Below are positions 43,155 through 52,600 of a DNA stretch of 64,000 nucleotides, one piece after another. The notes beneath the pieces were generated by a model. It worked only from the letters and a program-made list of their open reading frames with translations, had not been told where the DNA came from and ran no database searches. A program made the translations under genes and the position numbers. This stretch comes from Paenibacillus aestuarii (GTDB lineage: Bacteria; Bacillota; Bacilli; Paenibacillales; NBRC-103111), in NCBI RefSeq assembly GCF_027789125.1, contig NZ_JAQFVF010000080.1:124001-188000 (forward strand), given 5' to 3'. How positions within the stretch are numbered: the first letter of the stretch is position 1; each line of letters opens with the position of its first letter.

Positions 43155-43253
43155 TTATTTCGAATGAACGTTGCCACTCACTTTGAGACCGATAACACCG
43201 ATCAGGAACGACATCCAGAGCGCTTGACCAGGCTGGTCGCTACTTGAAGCCAT
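43155..43253 (-). CDS. Small 32-residue membrane peptide gene
   Basis: Short open frame starting at an ATG (43251-43253) with a perfect AAAGAGGAGGG site seven bases before it and ending at TAA (43155-43157). The peptide starts MASSSDQPGQALWMSFLIGV and continues as one hydrophobic helix with a short polar tail (SGNVHSK). It lies 21 bases before the phosphoesterase gene start in the same direction and is probably cotranscribed. I do not recognise a family; it could be a leader peptide, a holin-like or a regulatory small protein. Confidence 0.5.
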   Translation of the reverse strand: MASSSDQPGQALWMSFLIGVIGLKVSGNVHSK

Positions 43254-43606
43254 CCCTCCTCTTTACTTACCCCTTCCTGTCCGTAAACCTTTTACGACCA
43301 GCATTTCCACCAGCGATTTACTAATAAATTAGAATTCACGACCTGATCTTCCTCTTCTGTTTCTTTCGTTCAAAAAATATTTAATACAATTCAATCAACC
43401 TCCATTTTATAGCATAATTTGATAACTGTACAAAAATTATTGTACAATTATATTCAATCTATTGTGTCAAACGACTGTAAACCGAGCATGAAGATTATGT
43501 AAAAGCATGTTTCGATCTCAATTCGCCTTCTCAGCGGTCTTTTTGTATAATAGAAGAAATAAATTCAAGAAATACTGAACATAAGCATCGATTTCGATAA
43601 ACGATA
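43254..43606. promoter_or_regulatory. Divergent intergenic region with a TGTACA pair
   Basis: TGTACA at 43427-43432 and 43441-43446 flank AAAATTAT, forming TGTACA-N8-TGTACA between the divergent GbsR-like gene and the phosphoesterase gene. The arrangement suggests a regulator binding site. Nothing else is recognisable. Confidence 0.45.
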
Positions 43607-43624
43607 ATGGGGAGTGAACAGGCT

Positions 43625-44164
43625 GTGTCACAAAGCGAGGAAAGTGCTGAACGGCGGCTGCACATCAGAAACAATATAATTGAGGCCATGGCGGAAACAA
43701 TGGATTTATACGGGGGCACTCATTCGTCGGGCCAGTTGTACGGTATTATGTTCTTTGAGAACCGGCCGATGACACTCGACGAGATGAAAACGCAAATGAA
43801 CATGAGCAAAAGCAACATGAGCTACGCCGTAAGAGCGCTGGTTGAATCCCAGATGGTCAGTAAACTGAACGAAAAGCAAGATCGAAAAGAGCTGTATGTC
43901 GCAGAGACCGATTTTTTTCGTGCCTTTCAACACTTCTTCTCGCATAAGTTGCAGCGTGAAGTCGATGTTATGACTGACGTTATCGATCAGGCTTTACCCG
44001 AGTTAACAGAACTCATCCTTGAGGAACATATAACCGATGAAGAACGGAAGCTTGCACTTCAGGATCTGCACAAGCTTCGGCATGCGAAGAAGTATTATGA
44101 ATGGCTGCAGCAGTTCGTCGACGCCCTGCGCCAAGGGGATTTTTTCAAAAATGACCGAGCCTAA
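43625..44164 (+). CDS. GbsR/MarR-type transcriptional regulator
   Basis: About 179-residue regulator of the GbsR family (PF12802-like HTH). The HTH block is SSGQLYGIMFFENRPMTLDE, KTQMNMSKSNMSYAVRALVE and SQMVSKLNEKQDRKELYVAE; the C-terminal helices (about 100-175) form the dimer region. The GTG at 43625-43627 follows GGGGAG at ten bases and is preferred over the ATG at 43607, which has no ribosome site. GbsR proteins control choline or glycine betaine genes in Bacillus, but here it stands alone beside the dockerin phosphoesterase gene and probably regulates that instead. Confidence 0.85.
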   Translation: MSQSEESAERRLHIRNNIIEAMAETMDLYGGTHSSGQLYGIMFFENRPMTLDEMKTQMNMSKSNMSYAVRALVESQMVSKLNEKQDRKELYVAETDFFRAFQHFFSHKLQREVDVMTDVIDQALPELTELILEEHITDEERKLALQDLHKLRHAKKYYEWLQQFVDALRQGDFFKNDRA

Positions 44165-44261
44165 ACCGGCACTCCAACGGAGCCCCGGTGCTCTTCAACC
44201 GACCAACAAGATTTCACTCTATTGATTACCCCAAAAAATTCCGATATATGTAACTTTTCTC

Positions 44262-44325
44262 TATTTCGCGCTGCACATAGAATCTCGTTCTCAATACAAC
44301 GAGCTGAAATTTTTAATAAAGTTTC
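44262..44325 (-). pseudogene. Third sigma-factor fragment (SigK region 2)
   Basis: Minus-strand reading gives ISARCIENEIL at 44278-44310, with KTLL-like residues before it. The core ARCIENEIL matches SigK region 2 (TYAARCIENEILMHLR) exactly over nine residues, then the frame is lost by one base (ATTCT-ATG). It is too short to be functional and lies 14 bases after the stop of the SLH remnant. Confidence 0.5.
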
Positions 44326-44452
44326 ATTGCAATCCGGCTATTAATCTCTTCAGCACGACCACCGCTTCAGCCCTGCTGGCTTGCTCCAATGGAGCAAACT
44401 CTTGCTCTGTTCTTCCGTTCATGAGCCCGAAATCAACGGCATAGACTACAAG
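44324..44452 (-). pseudogene. C-terminal remnant of an S-layer homology (SLH) domain protein
   Basis: A 42-residue open frame without a start encodes AVDFGLMNGRTEQEFAPLEQ followed by ASRAEAVVVLKRLIAGLQ and a TGA stop. The order GLMNG, FAP, ASRAEAVVVLKRL is the usual end of an SLH domain (pattern GLI-G, F-P, TRAEFAVLLVR). A TAG precedes it upstream. SLH domains anchor surface proteins to the cell wall; this piece shows that an SLH gene once stood beside the dockerin locus. Confidence 0.7.
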
Positions 44453-44526
44453 CTAGAGTTGCTAATATCGTTTTAAGCCTCATAAACTCCGCCCTCCCGT
44501 TTTACAAAAAGTTAAAAAAATATATT

Positions 44527-44675
44527 TACTGTACAAGAACTAGTTTCAATTGAAATACGAATAGTCAATGCCTCGTCATTCAGTATACATGTAATAAAAG
44601 CGTATACACATGATATTTTCTATCCAAAAGTTGATGTTTTCCACACTCCCAGATGAAAAACATCGAGAGTATCGA
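44527..44675. repeat. Copy B of the 150-base repeat shared with 36.84-36.99 kb
   Basis: Shares AGAACTAGTT, ATTCAGTATACAT (42 bases later), CACATGATATTTTCTAT and AGATGA with copy A at identical spacing. Its reading frame matches RTS-N, Q, VIQYT, K, YT and stop of the YesN-type remnant but has an extra internal stop, so it is more decayed. Confidence 0.6.
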
Positions 44676-44687
44676 CGGTCCGACCAA

Positions 44688-44742
44688 GCAAAGGAAACAG
44701 CAGCCTAGAACAGATCCAATGTTCCAGACTGCTGTCTTTTGC
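44688..44742 (-). terminator. Terminator-like hairpin after the first GH101 gene
   Basis: Nested stems GCAAA, ACAGCAG/CTGCTGT and GAAC/GTTC give a long imperfect hairpin 136 bases after the stop codon. The weak T-run makes the assignment uncertain. Confidence 0.4.
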
Positions 44743-44877
44743 TTTCCTAAACGGGGCTCCCCAGATATTCCTGTCCTCACGCCTCCAAATTCAAACGTTT
44801 TCATTGTGCATCAGCTGAACGGGACTTCCGAAATTGTATGTTCCGTCCAGCGTACAGCCCCTCTACATTCATATGAT

Positions 44878-47800
44878 TTACTCAAAGATTTTTCTCGCCA
44901 CGAGCGCAAGATCATCAATATCGATTTTACCATCGCCAGTTACGTCTGCCTGCTTGATTTGCTCCCAATCCGGACTTGCCGACGTTTTGCCGTAATTCGC
45001 TGCAATGATGGCAATATCACCGATGCTTACTTTATTATCATGGTTGATGTCGCCTGGAATTCCCGGAGGTTGTGTCGCAATACTTACGTTAACCGTTGAT
45101 GCCTGCGCCTTCGTTTCCATTCCCTGAGCATCGCCAAGCGTGGCGTCGGCTACAGCAATCGTTCCCGTCGCCGGCTGTGTTACAGCTTTGGCTTTGAATT
45201 TCATTTCCAGGATTCCGCCATCACCTGTCACTGCCTTGCCAACGCTTGCGATAATAAACCGAAGTTTGCCCAGCATATCCTGCTTTGTCTCTACGAGCAC
45301 AATCCCATCTTTCACGACACGGGCCGAGACGAATTCAAAAACGTTTGAATCGTAGTTCAACTTCAAATCCTGTGCGTATACGCTTAGCGTGACGCTGTCC
45401 AGACCCAGCTGTACCGTAAATTCCGCGCCTGTCTGAACGGTATCGACTGCAGATAGCGTCGTTATAGCGTTCTGCGTGCTGTCGCCTTTTTGTACTGTAA
45501 TGTGGCTTGCCGCTGTGAAATTGCCACTAACCGTGGTGACCGTAACGTCCGCCACTCCCGCTTTCAAGGCGGTTACAACGGTTTTGCCTTCCCTGACCTC
45601 TACTTTTGCAACAGTATCGTCGCTGCTCGCCCAAGTGACATTTTTATTCGTTGCGTTCTCAGGAAGCACATTTGCAACCAGCTCTGCCGTTTGTCCTTCT
45701 TTCAGCGAGACTTGCGGTTTATCCAGCTGCACGCCGGTTACGGGCACCCCGATGCGATAGACGTTAATTTCAGCTGCAGAAGCCCAGCCATTATACCCGG
45801 AGGTTGCTTCTAGCTTAATAAAAGACGCTCTTGTCGCCGGGAACTCCGCTATTTTTTCCGTTTTGTCTTGAGCCCATGTTCCATTTGCGACTTTGGTGTA
45901 CTGGATACCATCCGTACTCACATAGACATTGTAGGCTGTGATAATACCGTTACTTCCCCCGCCTTGTCTTGGAAGAACCTTGATTTTATTCACGTCGTAA
46001 GTACCGCCCAGATTCAATGTGATCGATTGCGGCAGCGGATCAGACTTATCCCACTTCGTATGCCAAATCGTATCCGGATCTCCGTCGAGCACCATGGATG
46101 CCGCATTATTGTCATTCTCCAATTCCTCACTTGTTGCCGTTGCCGTCATCTGCGACTGGGGAATTTGGTTCGGATCGACGACCGGACCTGAATCCGGCGG
46201 TGGATTTTGGCTTACATCGCCTCCAACGCTGACAACCAAATCATCCATAACAAAATCGGTATCATTTCCTGTCTTCTTCTTCAACCCAATCCATGAATTA
46301 CCTGACGATGAAGCGACAAATGCGAACTTGAATGTTGTAGGAGAGGTTGCCGCAGGTAACGTAGTCGTCGATTGTATGGTCGTGCCGTCACCGACAACGA
46401 ACGCATAGTCCGTCGAACCGCTTTCGTATTTGAAACTTACGGTATATGTCGTTCCAGGAGCGAATCGTAATGTTTGAGGCAACGTTCTATAAACAAGACC
46501 TCTATTTTCCTTATGCGAAACTAATGACCAGTTCCCGTTAATCGTGTGATCGATCGGATTGCCATTCCATCCTTTTTGCGTGTATGGGGCATGCAATTCG
46601 GAGAGATGGGTGCGTGGATCATTGACCCCGCCAGCTTCCGCTTTGACAAAAGGATACCAGCCTGCGTCCACATGCTCAAAATCTTCAGCGAAATAAGCGT
46701 TTGCAGGAATCACCGCCCGCTCTGTCTTCATAACATGAACGTCATCGAAAGTAATGTTTGTTGTACCTGCCAGCCCCTTCAAATAAAGCGTCGCTGCAGA
46801 ATGTCCGGCTGGGACATCGAACAGTACTCGCATCCGCTGCATGTTAGTGCCATTCTTATCATCCGCTGCAATAAAGTTAGAAGCAAACGAGCTGTCCGTA
46901 TAGTTCGCCATCTCGTCTCCGCCATAATCCTTGACCCCGATTATAGCCCGACGCGTACCGTCTACTTGCACATTGACATAGGCTGCGTAAGTTCCTTGCG
47001 AAAGTCCTGTCAGCTGCTGACTGACGCTCACTTCTCCACCGCTTGCGATCTTCAGTTCATATTGACCGCGACTGTTTCTCTGTACAGAGGCAGAAGCCGT
47101 ATCGCCCGTTACAGTCCAAGCAGCAAGCCCCCCGCTGTTGAAGCCTGGGTCTTTCACCAATGAGCCATCTCCGTATTTCACGTCAGAAGTTGCAGGCGCG
47201 TTTCCTTTGTAGACAACATAAGGGGTATTCGCATCTGCATTAATCGTAATTTGATTGTTCGTCACCGTCAGATCTTGAAGCCATACTCTCCCCTGATCAG
47301 TCAATTTGTAAAGCTTCACCGTACTAAGCCCAGACCAGCTTAGCGGGAGCGTCCAGCTCGTATTTCCGCCGTTTGCATTCCAGTGGTACAGCTTTTCTTC
47401 TGTTTTCGGATTCCATGGCAGAAGGTAGGCTCCGCCATTTAGCGTCGTGATGCCATCCTTTGTAATCACTCTTGTGCCAGCGACATTGCTAACGCTTACA
47501 TTGTTCTCAAAATCGACCCTATTGTCCGTCCATTTGATAATTGGGAAGTGCTGCATATATTTCGTCGGCAAGTTCGTTGTAAACGTCATTTTGATCATAT
47601 TGTCATAGTTGACCTTGCCCACCCAGCCTTCGTATGCCTCCAGTTCCGTGCCGCCTAACAGAGGGTTACGGACGATACATGTATCCTTTTGATGATTGTG
47701 GATAAACCGGGCGATTTGGCTGTTAAAGCCTTTAACCGTTGTCCCGCCATAGTTGTATTCAGTAGCCCAGTGGTACCAGATCGCGTCTTTCTCCATCACA

Positions 47801-49332
47801 GTAGGGAATTCCGTAGCAGCCGCCCAACCCAATTGTTTCATTTCCCGTGCTAGCCTCACGCCGTTCCAGCCATTCTCAAACCAAGTATCCGCATAAATGA
47901 AATCAAGGTTCGGTACTGCAGTTTTCAATTCTTGCAATCGGTTGAACCTGGATGCGGTCGAAGCTTCGCTGCGCATTTGAGCCTTATTATAGAGGAAGGA
48001 TGCATCCAGCCAATCCCAGCCTGGTTTATTTGGATCTACCAGCGTATCGCTAAAATATTTCGCTTCAGGGTAAGCTTCGGTCGCATTAATATGCACCCCG
48101 AAATATCCGCCATATTGGTGCCCTACATTGACAAGCGTGTTCATATCTGTCGCTCCGCCTTGACGAATTCCGATATGATTGCCGTAATCCGGATGTGCAG
48201 AGTCATGGCCTTCCTGTTGATACCCCTTGAGCTCTATAAACTGACCTAATCCGTCCGTATTCAAGTAGATTCGTTTCGTTTCGTCCAACGTTTTGAGGAA
48301 AGGGTTCGTTGCTTGGCTGGCAAAGTTAAAAGGAATCCGCTGAACGACAAGATCGGGAATCCGATCACTGCCTTGAGGCGTCTCCATGATGCTGCGATAT
48401 GCAATAGCTGCGTCTTGCCAATCGATGACACTGTCCTTATTCGCATCTCCCGTAATGACAACCTTTGCGCTTGGCAGCGGTTCCGCTTCGCTCATACCTT
48501 CAGGCCTGTATAGCCAGGATCCGCTCCAGATTCCGGTACGTGAATAGGCAGATTTATTTACCGTCTGTTTATGAAGCCTTTCATTATCTGTATCGGTCGT
48601 ATAATCTGAAATTGCATTCGTCCAGATACCTCCCGCAAGCTCACTTGTATTAAGGAACGTGTACAAATAATTTTTTGGAGAAGCATCCGCTTGTGGGGTT
48701 CCTGTTACATCTGTAACCGTATCCCCTGTTCCCGCAACAGCCGTATACATGCGTGAACCGGCAAATGTCGCTCCGCTTTGCGTGCTTCTGACAGAAAGCA
48801 AATTATGATTCGGTATTTCCATGGTTTTGACTTTCGTTGTACCATTCTCTGTAATTCCTGTAACTTCAAAATTCAACGTATTCCCGACAACTTCCAGTTC
48901 AATTGTCATCGTGACGTTGATTGATGAAAAGGATAAGGTATAAGATGCTTTGGAATCCGTTTTGCTAAACGTTACATTCGGCGTATAGCTGATTCCATTA
49001 ATGATGACCTGCGATAAATGATCCTCCTGACCGTACATGACTGCGTTACCATATTGATATTGAATGACACTTGGAAAATTCTTATCAACTTCAACACGCA
49101 TTAGACTTGAAGCTATGAATTCGGATTGCTGATCTGTCTCTGACAGTGATGTTGCACCATAATCGCTCACTCCCGCTAATGAATCCCTTGTTAGAGCGGT
49201 GTTATCCGAAGATGAACTGAAACTCTCCATTGCTGAAATTGACTGTGCTGCAGGCCACGATAGAAACATCTGCATAGCTAGGGTAACCATAGAAAGTTGT
49301 ACCAAATGTTTTCGTTTGATGCTGTTTTTCAT
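44878..49332 (-). CDS. GH101 endo-alpha-N-acetylgalactosaminidase with CBM32, Ig-like, cohesin and dockerin modules (copy 1)
   Basis: 1484-residue secreted enzyme that by family cleaves the Gal-beta-1,3-GalNAc core 1 disaccharide from Ser/Thr of mucin-type glycoproteins. The ATG at 49330-49332 has AAAGGGCG upstream and gives a signal peptide (to about 34). In the frame from 49359 numbering, a beta-sandwich (85-280) leads to the GH101 barrel (about 310-650) with a calcium loop DANKDSVIDWQD, nucleophile D491 in LDFIYADTWFENGW and acid/base E517 in AAATEFPTV. Two carbohydrate-binding-type modules (about 730-880, 885-1045), a CBM32 (about 1060-1195), a Big_2 Ig-like module, a cohesin (about 1290-1420, VYAQDLKLNYDSNVFEFVSA) and a dockerin (DINHDNKVSIGD, DVTGDGKIDIDD) follow. 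A conserved W beside the site is Cys (KDTCIVRN). Confidence 0.93.
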   Translation of the reverse strand: MKNSIKRKHLVQLSMVTLAMQMFLSWPAAQSISAMESFSSSSDNTALTRDSLAGVSDYGATSLSETDQQSEFIASSLMRVEVDKNFPSVIQYQYGNAVMYGQEDHLSQVIINGISYTPNVTFSKTDSKASYTLSFSSINVTMTIELEVVGNTLNFEVTGITENGTTKVKTMEIPNHNLLSVRSTQSGATFAGSRMYTAVAGTGDTVTDVTGTPQADASPKNYLYTFLNTSELAGGIWTNAISDYTTDTDNERLHKQTVNKSAYSRTGIWSGSWLYRPEGMSEAEPLPSAKVVITGDANKDSVIDWQDAAIAYRSIMETPQGSDRIPDLVVQRIPFNFASQATNPFLKTLDETKRIYLNTDGLGQFIELKGYQQEGHDSAHPDYGNHIGIRQGGATDMNTLVNVGHQYGGYFGVHINATEAYPEAKYFSDTLVDPNKPGWDWLDASFLYNKAQMRSEASTASRFNRLQELKTAVPNLDFIYADTWFENGWNGVRLAREMKQLGWAAATEFPTVMEKDAIWYHWATEYNYGGTTVKGFNSQIARFIHNHQKDTCIVRNPLLGGTELEAYEGWVGKVNYDNMIKMTFTTNLPTKYMQHFPIIKWTDNRVDFENNVSVSNVAGTRVITKDGITTLNGGAYLLPWNPKTEEKLYHWNANGGNTSWTLPLSWSGLSTVKLYKLTDQGRVWLQDLTVTNNQITINADANTPYVVYKGNAPATSDVKYGDGSLVKDPGFNSGGLAAWTVTGDTASASVQRNSRGQYELKIASGGEVSVSQQLTGLSQGTYAAYVNVQVDGTRRAIIGVKDYGGDEMANYTDSSFASNFIAADDKNGTNMQRMRVLFDVPAGHSAATLYLKGLAGTTNITFDDVHVMKTERAVIPANAYFAEDFEHVDAGWYPFVKAEAGGVNDPRTHLSELHAPYTQKGWNGNPIDHTINGNWSLVSHKENRGLVYRTLPQTLRFAPGTTYTVSFKYESGSTDYAFVVGDGTTIQSTTTLPAATSPTTFKFAFVASSSGNSWIGLKKKTGNDTDFVMDDLVVSVGGDVSQNPPPDSGPVVDPNQIPQSQMTATATSEELENDNNAASMVLDGDPDTIWHTKWDKSDPLPQSITLNLGGTYDVNKIKVLPRQGGGSNGIITAYNVYVSTDGIQYTKVANGTWAQDKTEKIAEFPATRASFIKLEATSGYNGWASAAEINVYRIGVPVTGVQLDKPQVSLKEGQTAELVANVLPENATNKNVTWASSDDTVAKVEVREGKTVVTALKAGVADVTVTTVSGNFTAASHITVQKGDSTQNAITTLSAVDTVQTGAEFTVQLGLDSVTLSVYAQDLKLNYDSNVFEFVSARVVKDGIVLVETKQDMLGKLRFIIASVGKAVTGDGGILEMKFKAKAVTQPATGTIAVADATLGDAQGMETKAQASTVNVSIATQPPGIPGDINHDNKVSIGDIAIIAANYGKTSASPDWEQIKQADVTGDGKIDIDDLALVARKIFE

Positions 49333-49385
49333 TTGTCTACGCCCTTTCTTACAATACATTCTGTATCATCTGCCTCATGAGAAAA

Positions 49386-49391
49386 ATTATA
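49386..49391 (-). promoter_or_regulatory. -10 element of the first GH101 promoter with partial CRE
   Basis: On the minus strand TATAAT lies about 54 bases before the start codon, preceded by TGAATGCGCTTGCA, which resembles a catabolite-responsive element but with two mismatches to the usual consensus. No good -35 is seen. Confidence 0.4.
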
Positions 49392-49516
49392 TAGCACTTG
49401 CAAGCGCATTCACATGATCTTTTACCGCCAATACATGATATATTCATGCCGAATATGGCTGCTACTTCTTTATGATTGAGTTACAACTTGTCCCACCCTC
49501 GGAATGAAATCAAAAA

Positions 49517-49554
49517 AAAAGTAGAAGCAGCCCCTAAGGACTGCCCCTACTTTT
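49517..49554 (-). terminator. Rho-independent terminator after the GH2 gene
   Basis: AAAAGTAG pairs with CTACTTTT, with GCAG/CTGC in the middle of the stem, and is followed on the minus strand by nine T. It lies beyond the CBM32 tail remnant. Confidence 0.85.
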
Positions 49555-49586
49555 ATTTGTTTCCAAAATAAATGCGCGAAATAAAG

Positions 49587-49690
49587 TTATTTTACAGTTG
49601 AAAACGAATAAACATTGAGCTCCGCTGCCGATGCATATCCACCGATCCCGGCATTAGCTACCAGCTTCACGTACGATGCAGCTTTACTCG
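49587..49690 (-). pseudogene. Out-of-frame C-terminal remnant of a CBM32/F5-8C module
   Basis: Directly overlapping the stop of the GH2 gene, the minus strand in another frame reads AASYVKLVANAGIGGYASAA, ELNVYSFSTVK and TAA. This is nearly the C-terminal end of the CBM32 modules inside the GH101 copy 2 protein (ASYVKLEATAGNGGYASAAE). It cannot be translated with GH2. It is best read as the 3' end of a lost neighbour gene whose body was deleted, with its terminator now serving the GH2 gene. Confidence 0.75.
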
Positions 49691-52600
49691 ATGATTTTTC
49701 TGGCCACGAACGCAAGATCTTCAATATCGATTTTGCCGTCGCCATTCACATCTGCTTGCTTCACTTGCTCCCAATCCGGACTGGAAGAATTTCTGCCGTA
49801 CTTCGCTGCAACGATGCCAAGGTCACCGATCGTCGTCTTATTGTCATGGTTGACGTCGCCTGGAATTCCTGGAGGCGGTGTCGCAATGCTCACGTTGACC
49901 GCAGAAGCTTGCGCCTTTGTTTCCGCTCCTTGCGCATCGGCCAGCGTTGCATCGGTTACTGCAATCGTTCCCGTCGCCGGCTGCGATATCGTTTTTGCTT
50001 TGAACGTCAGTTCCAGGAGACCGCTATCCCCCATCAGAGCTTTGCCCACGCTTGCAATAATAAACCGAAGTTGTCCAGGCGTATCTTTCTTCGTATCAAC
50101 AAGTTGAAGTCCGTCTTTGACGGCACGAGCCGAGACGAATTCAAACAGATTTGAATTAAAGTCCATCTTTATGTCTTGTGCATATACGCCTTGTGTGACA
50201 CTACTCAGACCCAGCTGTACGGTGAACGTCTGGCCTGCCTGAACGGTGTCTGCTGCCGATAGTGTCGTTAAAGCAATGCTTGGCGTGACATCACCTTGCT
50301 GTACCGTAATTTTACTTACCGCTGTAAAATGACCGTCCACAGTAGTGACCGTTATGTCCACCACCCCCGCTTTCAATGCAGTGACAACGGTCTTACCGTC
50401 TTTCACTTCCACTTTGGCTACGGTCTCGTCGCTGCTAGACCAATTTACATCCATATTTGTTGCATCCTCAGGAAGCACAGTTGCAACCAGATCTGCCGTT
50501 TGGCCTACCTTCAGCGTGACTTGTGGTTTATCCAGTTGAACGCCGGTGATGGGCACCTCGGCGGGGATCGGAATGCCGATTACGTTAATTTCTGCGGCCG
50601 ATGCATAATTATTGGCTGCTTGAACGGCCTCCAGCTTCATATACGTTGCCGTTGTCGGAGCTGAGAACTGAACGTTTTTTTCCGTCTTGTCATTGTTCCA
50701 GCTGCCGCTTGCAATCTTCGTATAATTTGTTCCATCACTGCTGGCATAAATATTGTAACCGGTTATAACGCCGTTGGTGCTTCCGTCCTGTCTTGGCAAA
50801 TATTTGAGATTGGTCACTTGATAAGCACCGCCAAGATTCAAGGTAATCGATTGCGGCAGCGGATTGCTCGCATCCCATTTTGTATGCCAGATCGTCCCAT
50901 TGTCTCCATCCAACACATTGGAGGCGGAATTATTTGCTCCTGCCGTTTCCTGACTCGTCGCCGTTGCCGTCATTTGTGAATGCGGGATGACGACCGGCAC
51001 ATTGTCTGACGCTGAATCTTGTCCGTATAGAACCAGTTCAGCCATGCCTACCCGGTAACCGCCACCGGCAACTATTTGTTTGATCGTCACACGGGCATAA
51101 TTAATATTTTTATACGACTTGGCGAAAGTTTCCGGTGTGAACTGCTGCCCGCCTACATAGCGGCTATCTAGAGCTTTTAGCCATACTTGCCCATTGGTGG
51201 ATACTTCCAAATCATACGTATACCAATTGCTGTCTTTTTCCCAATAAATACGGCTGCCGACTACAGTTTGAGGTTTATTGAACTTGACTGTGACGGATTG
51301 TGGCAGTTCTGTTGATTTAGACAGCCATCCAGTTCCGATTGTGGTATCTCCATCTCTTAATTTGTCGGTACCGCGCCCAGGTTCAGACTCCGTTGATGCA
51401 TCAATGCTTTGAATAACGTCATCCGAAATGATGTCACCTGGTTCTTGAAGATCTGCAGGTATCACTTTAAATTCATATAAGGATGCCCAATAGTTATTCG
51501 TTATTTTGTCTACGATCGTAATTCTTACATATCGGCCCCTGCTATCAGCCAACGCTGTCTCTTCCGCTCCGTTAGGAGTCGTATTGGTCGATTTGTCGAC
51601 TACCTTATCCCAATTGATACCGTCTTTTGAAACTTCAATGTAATATTTATAGGCAGCATCTTTCATCTCCCAGAGCATCTTAAAGCCGGCTAACGAATAA
51701 TTTTTCCCTAGATCGACTTGCAGCCATTGTGGCAAAGACGAACCATTCGCCGTCCATTTCGTAGATTCATCATCGTCTACGGCATTTAAGGCATAGTTAC
51801 GTGATTGCTCCGAAGAACTTGTGACTGATTTTCCAATTGCGATGTTTGGAACGGAGTCTACCGGAGACTCTAATTTCTCAACTCCACCCACCCAAGGCGT
51901 ATGCTGCCCATCCGGTACAAACTGTCCTTGATAAGGCAATGTATTTACCGTTTCATTCGCAGAAATGAGACCATCAGATGAAGCGCTGATTTGTATAGCT
52001 CCACTCGTACCTGTTGTTCTTACGAATGAAAAGCCAATTCCACCTTCTACATACTGCTCTTCAACACCTATTCTTGGGATTCCGGTGCCTATAAGCTGAC
52101 CTTCTCCTGTTACTGATATTTTAACTTGACCACTGTAATTTGGCACAACGGTTCCATTTGCATCAACAACTTTTAAGTAAACAGGTATTAAGTCTGAGCC
52201 GTCTGCTACCGGTTTTACCCCTCTATCTCTCACTTCAATCTGGATTTGACTTGCCTGACCTGGCGTACGAACGGTATGCGTTTGAACAACCTTTCCATCC
52301 AGAATCGCTTCAGCCCTTAATTCTCCTGGGACAAAGCTATTTAAATTGAATGTGAATATTGGGCTTCCGCCTTTTTTCACGATATTGGGAACGGAGCTTG
52401 AAGCCTCTGCTCTAGTGATTTCTTTGACCAACACGTTATTTTGATATAGTTTTACAGAATCGGCGTTGCTGAATACATTCACGGAAAGGCTTGAAGTAAG
52501 TGAATAAGTGCTTGCAATAAATACCATCGGACCATAATGCGGGTCTCTCGCGGATTGCATGGATAGCAGCCAATAGTATCCGTATTTTTCATAACGATCA

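Larger units (their letters stand above)
44453..44877. other. Gene-poor gap with repeat copy B and a terminator
   Basis: Copy B of the 150-base repeat (44527-44675) is followed by a long hairpin at 44688-44742 (GCAAA, ACAGCAG and GAAC arms), which could terminate the GH101 transcript. The 130 bases nearest the GH101 stop read TLDGTYNFGSPVQLMHNENV and a stop on the minus strand, perhaps another coding scrap, but I cannot place it. Confidence 0.4.

Noticed and set aside
44740..44877. Possible coding scrap TLDGTYNFGSPVQLMHNENV after the first GH101 gene
   Set aside because: No start, no family match that I recognise and too short to support a feature.
46546..47163. Long plus-strand open frame (205 codons) inside the first GH101 gene, and similar ones at 55102-55755, 56695-57408 and 49615-50154
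   Set aside because: They are antisense to well-supported enzymes, lack ribosome sites, recur at the same relative places in the paralogous genes and have no recognisable domains; they arise from codon structure of the repeated modules.
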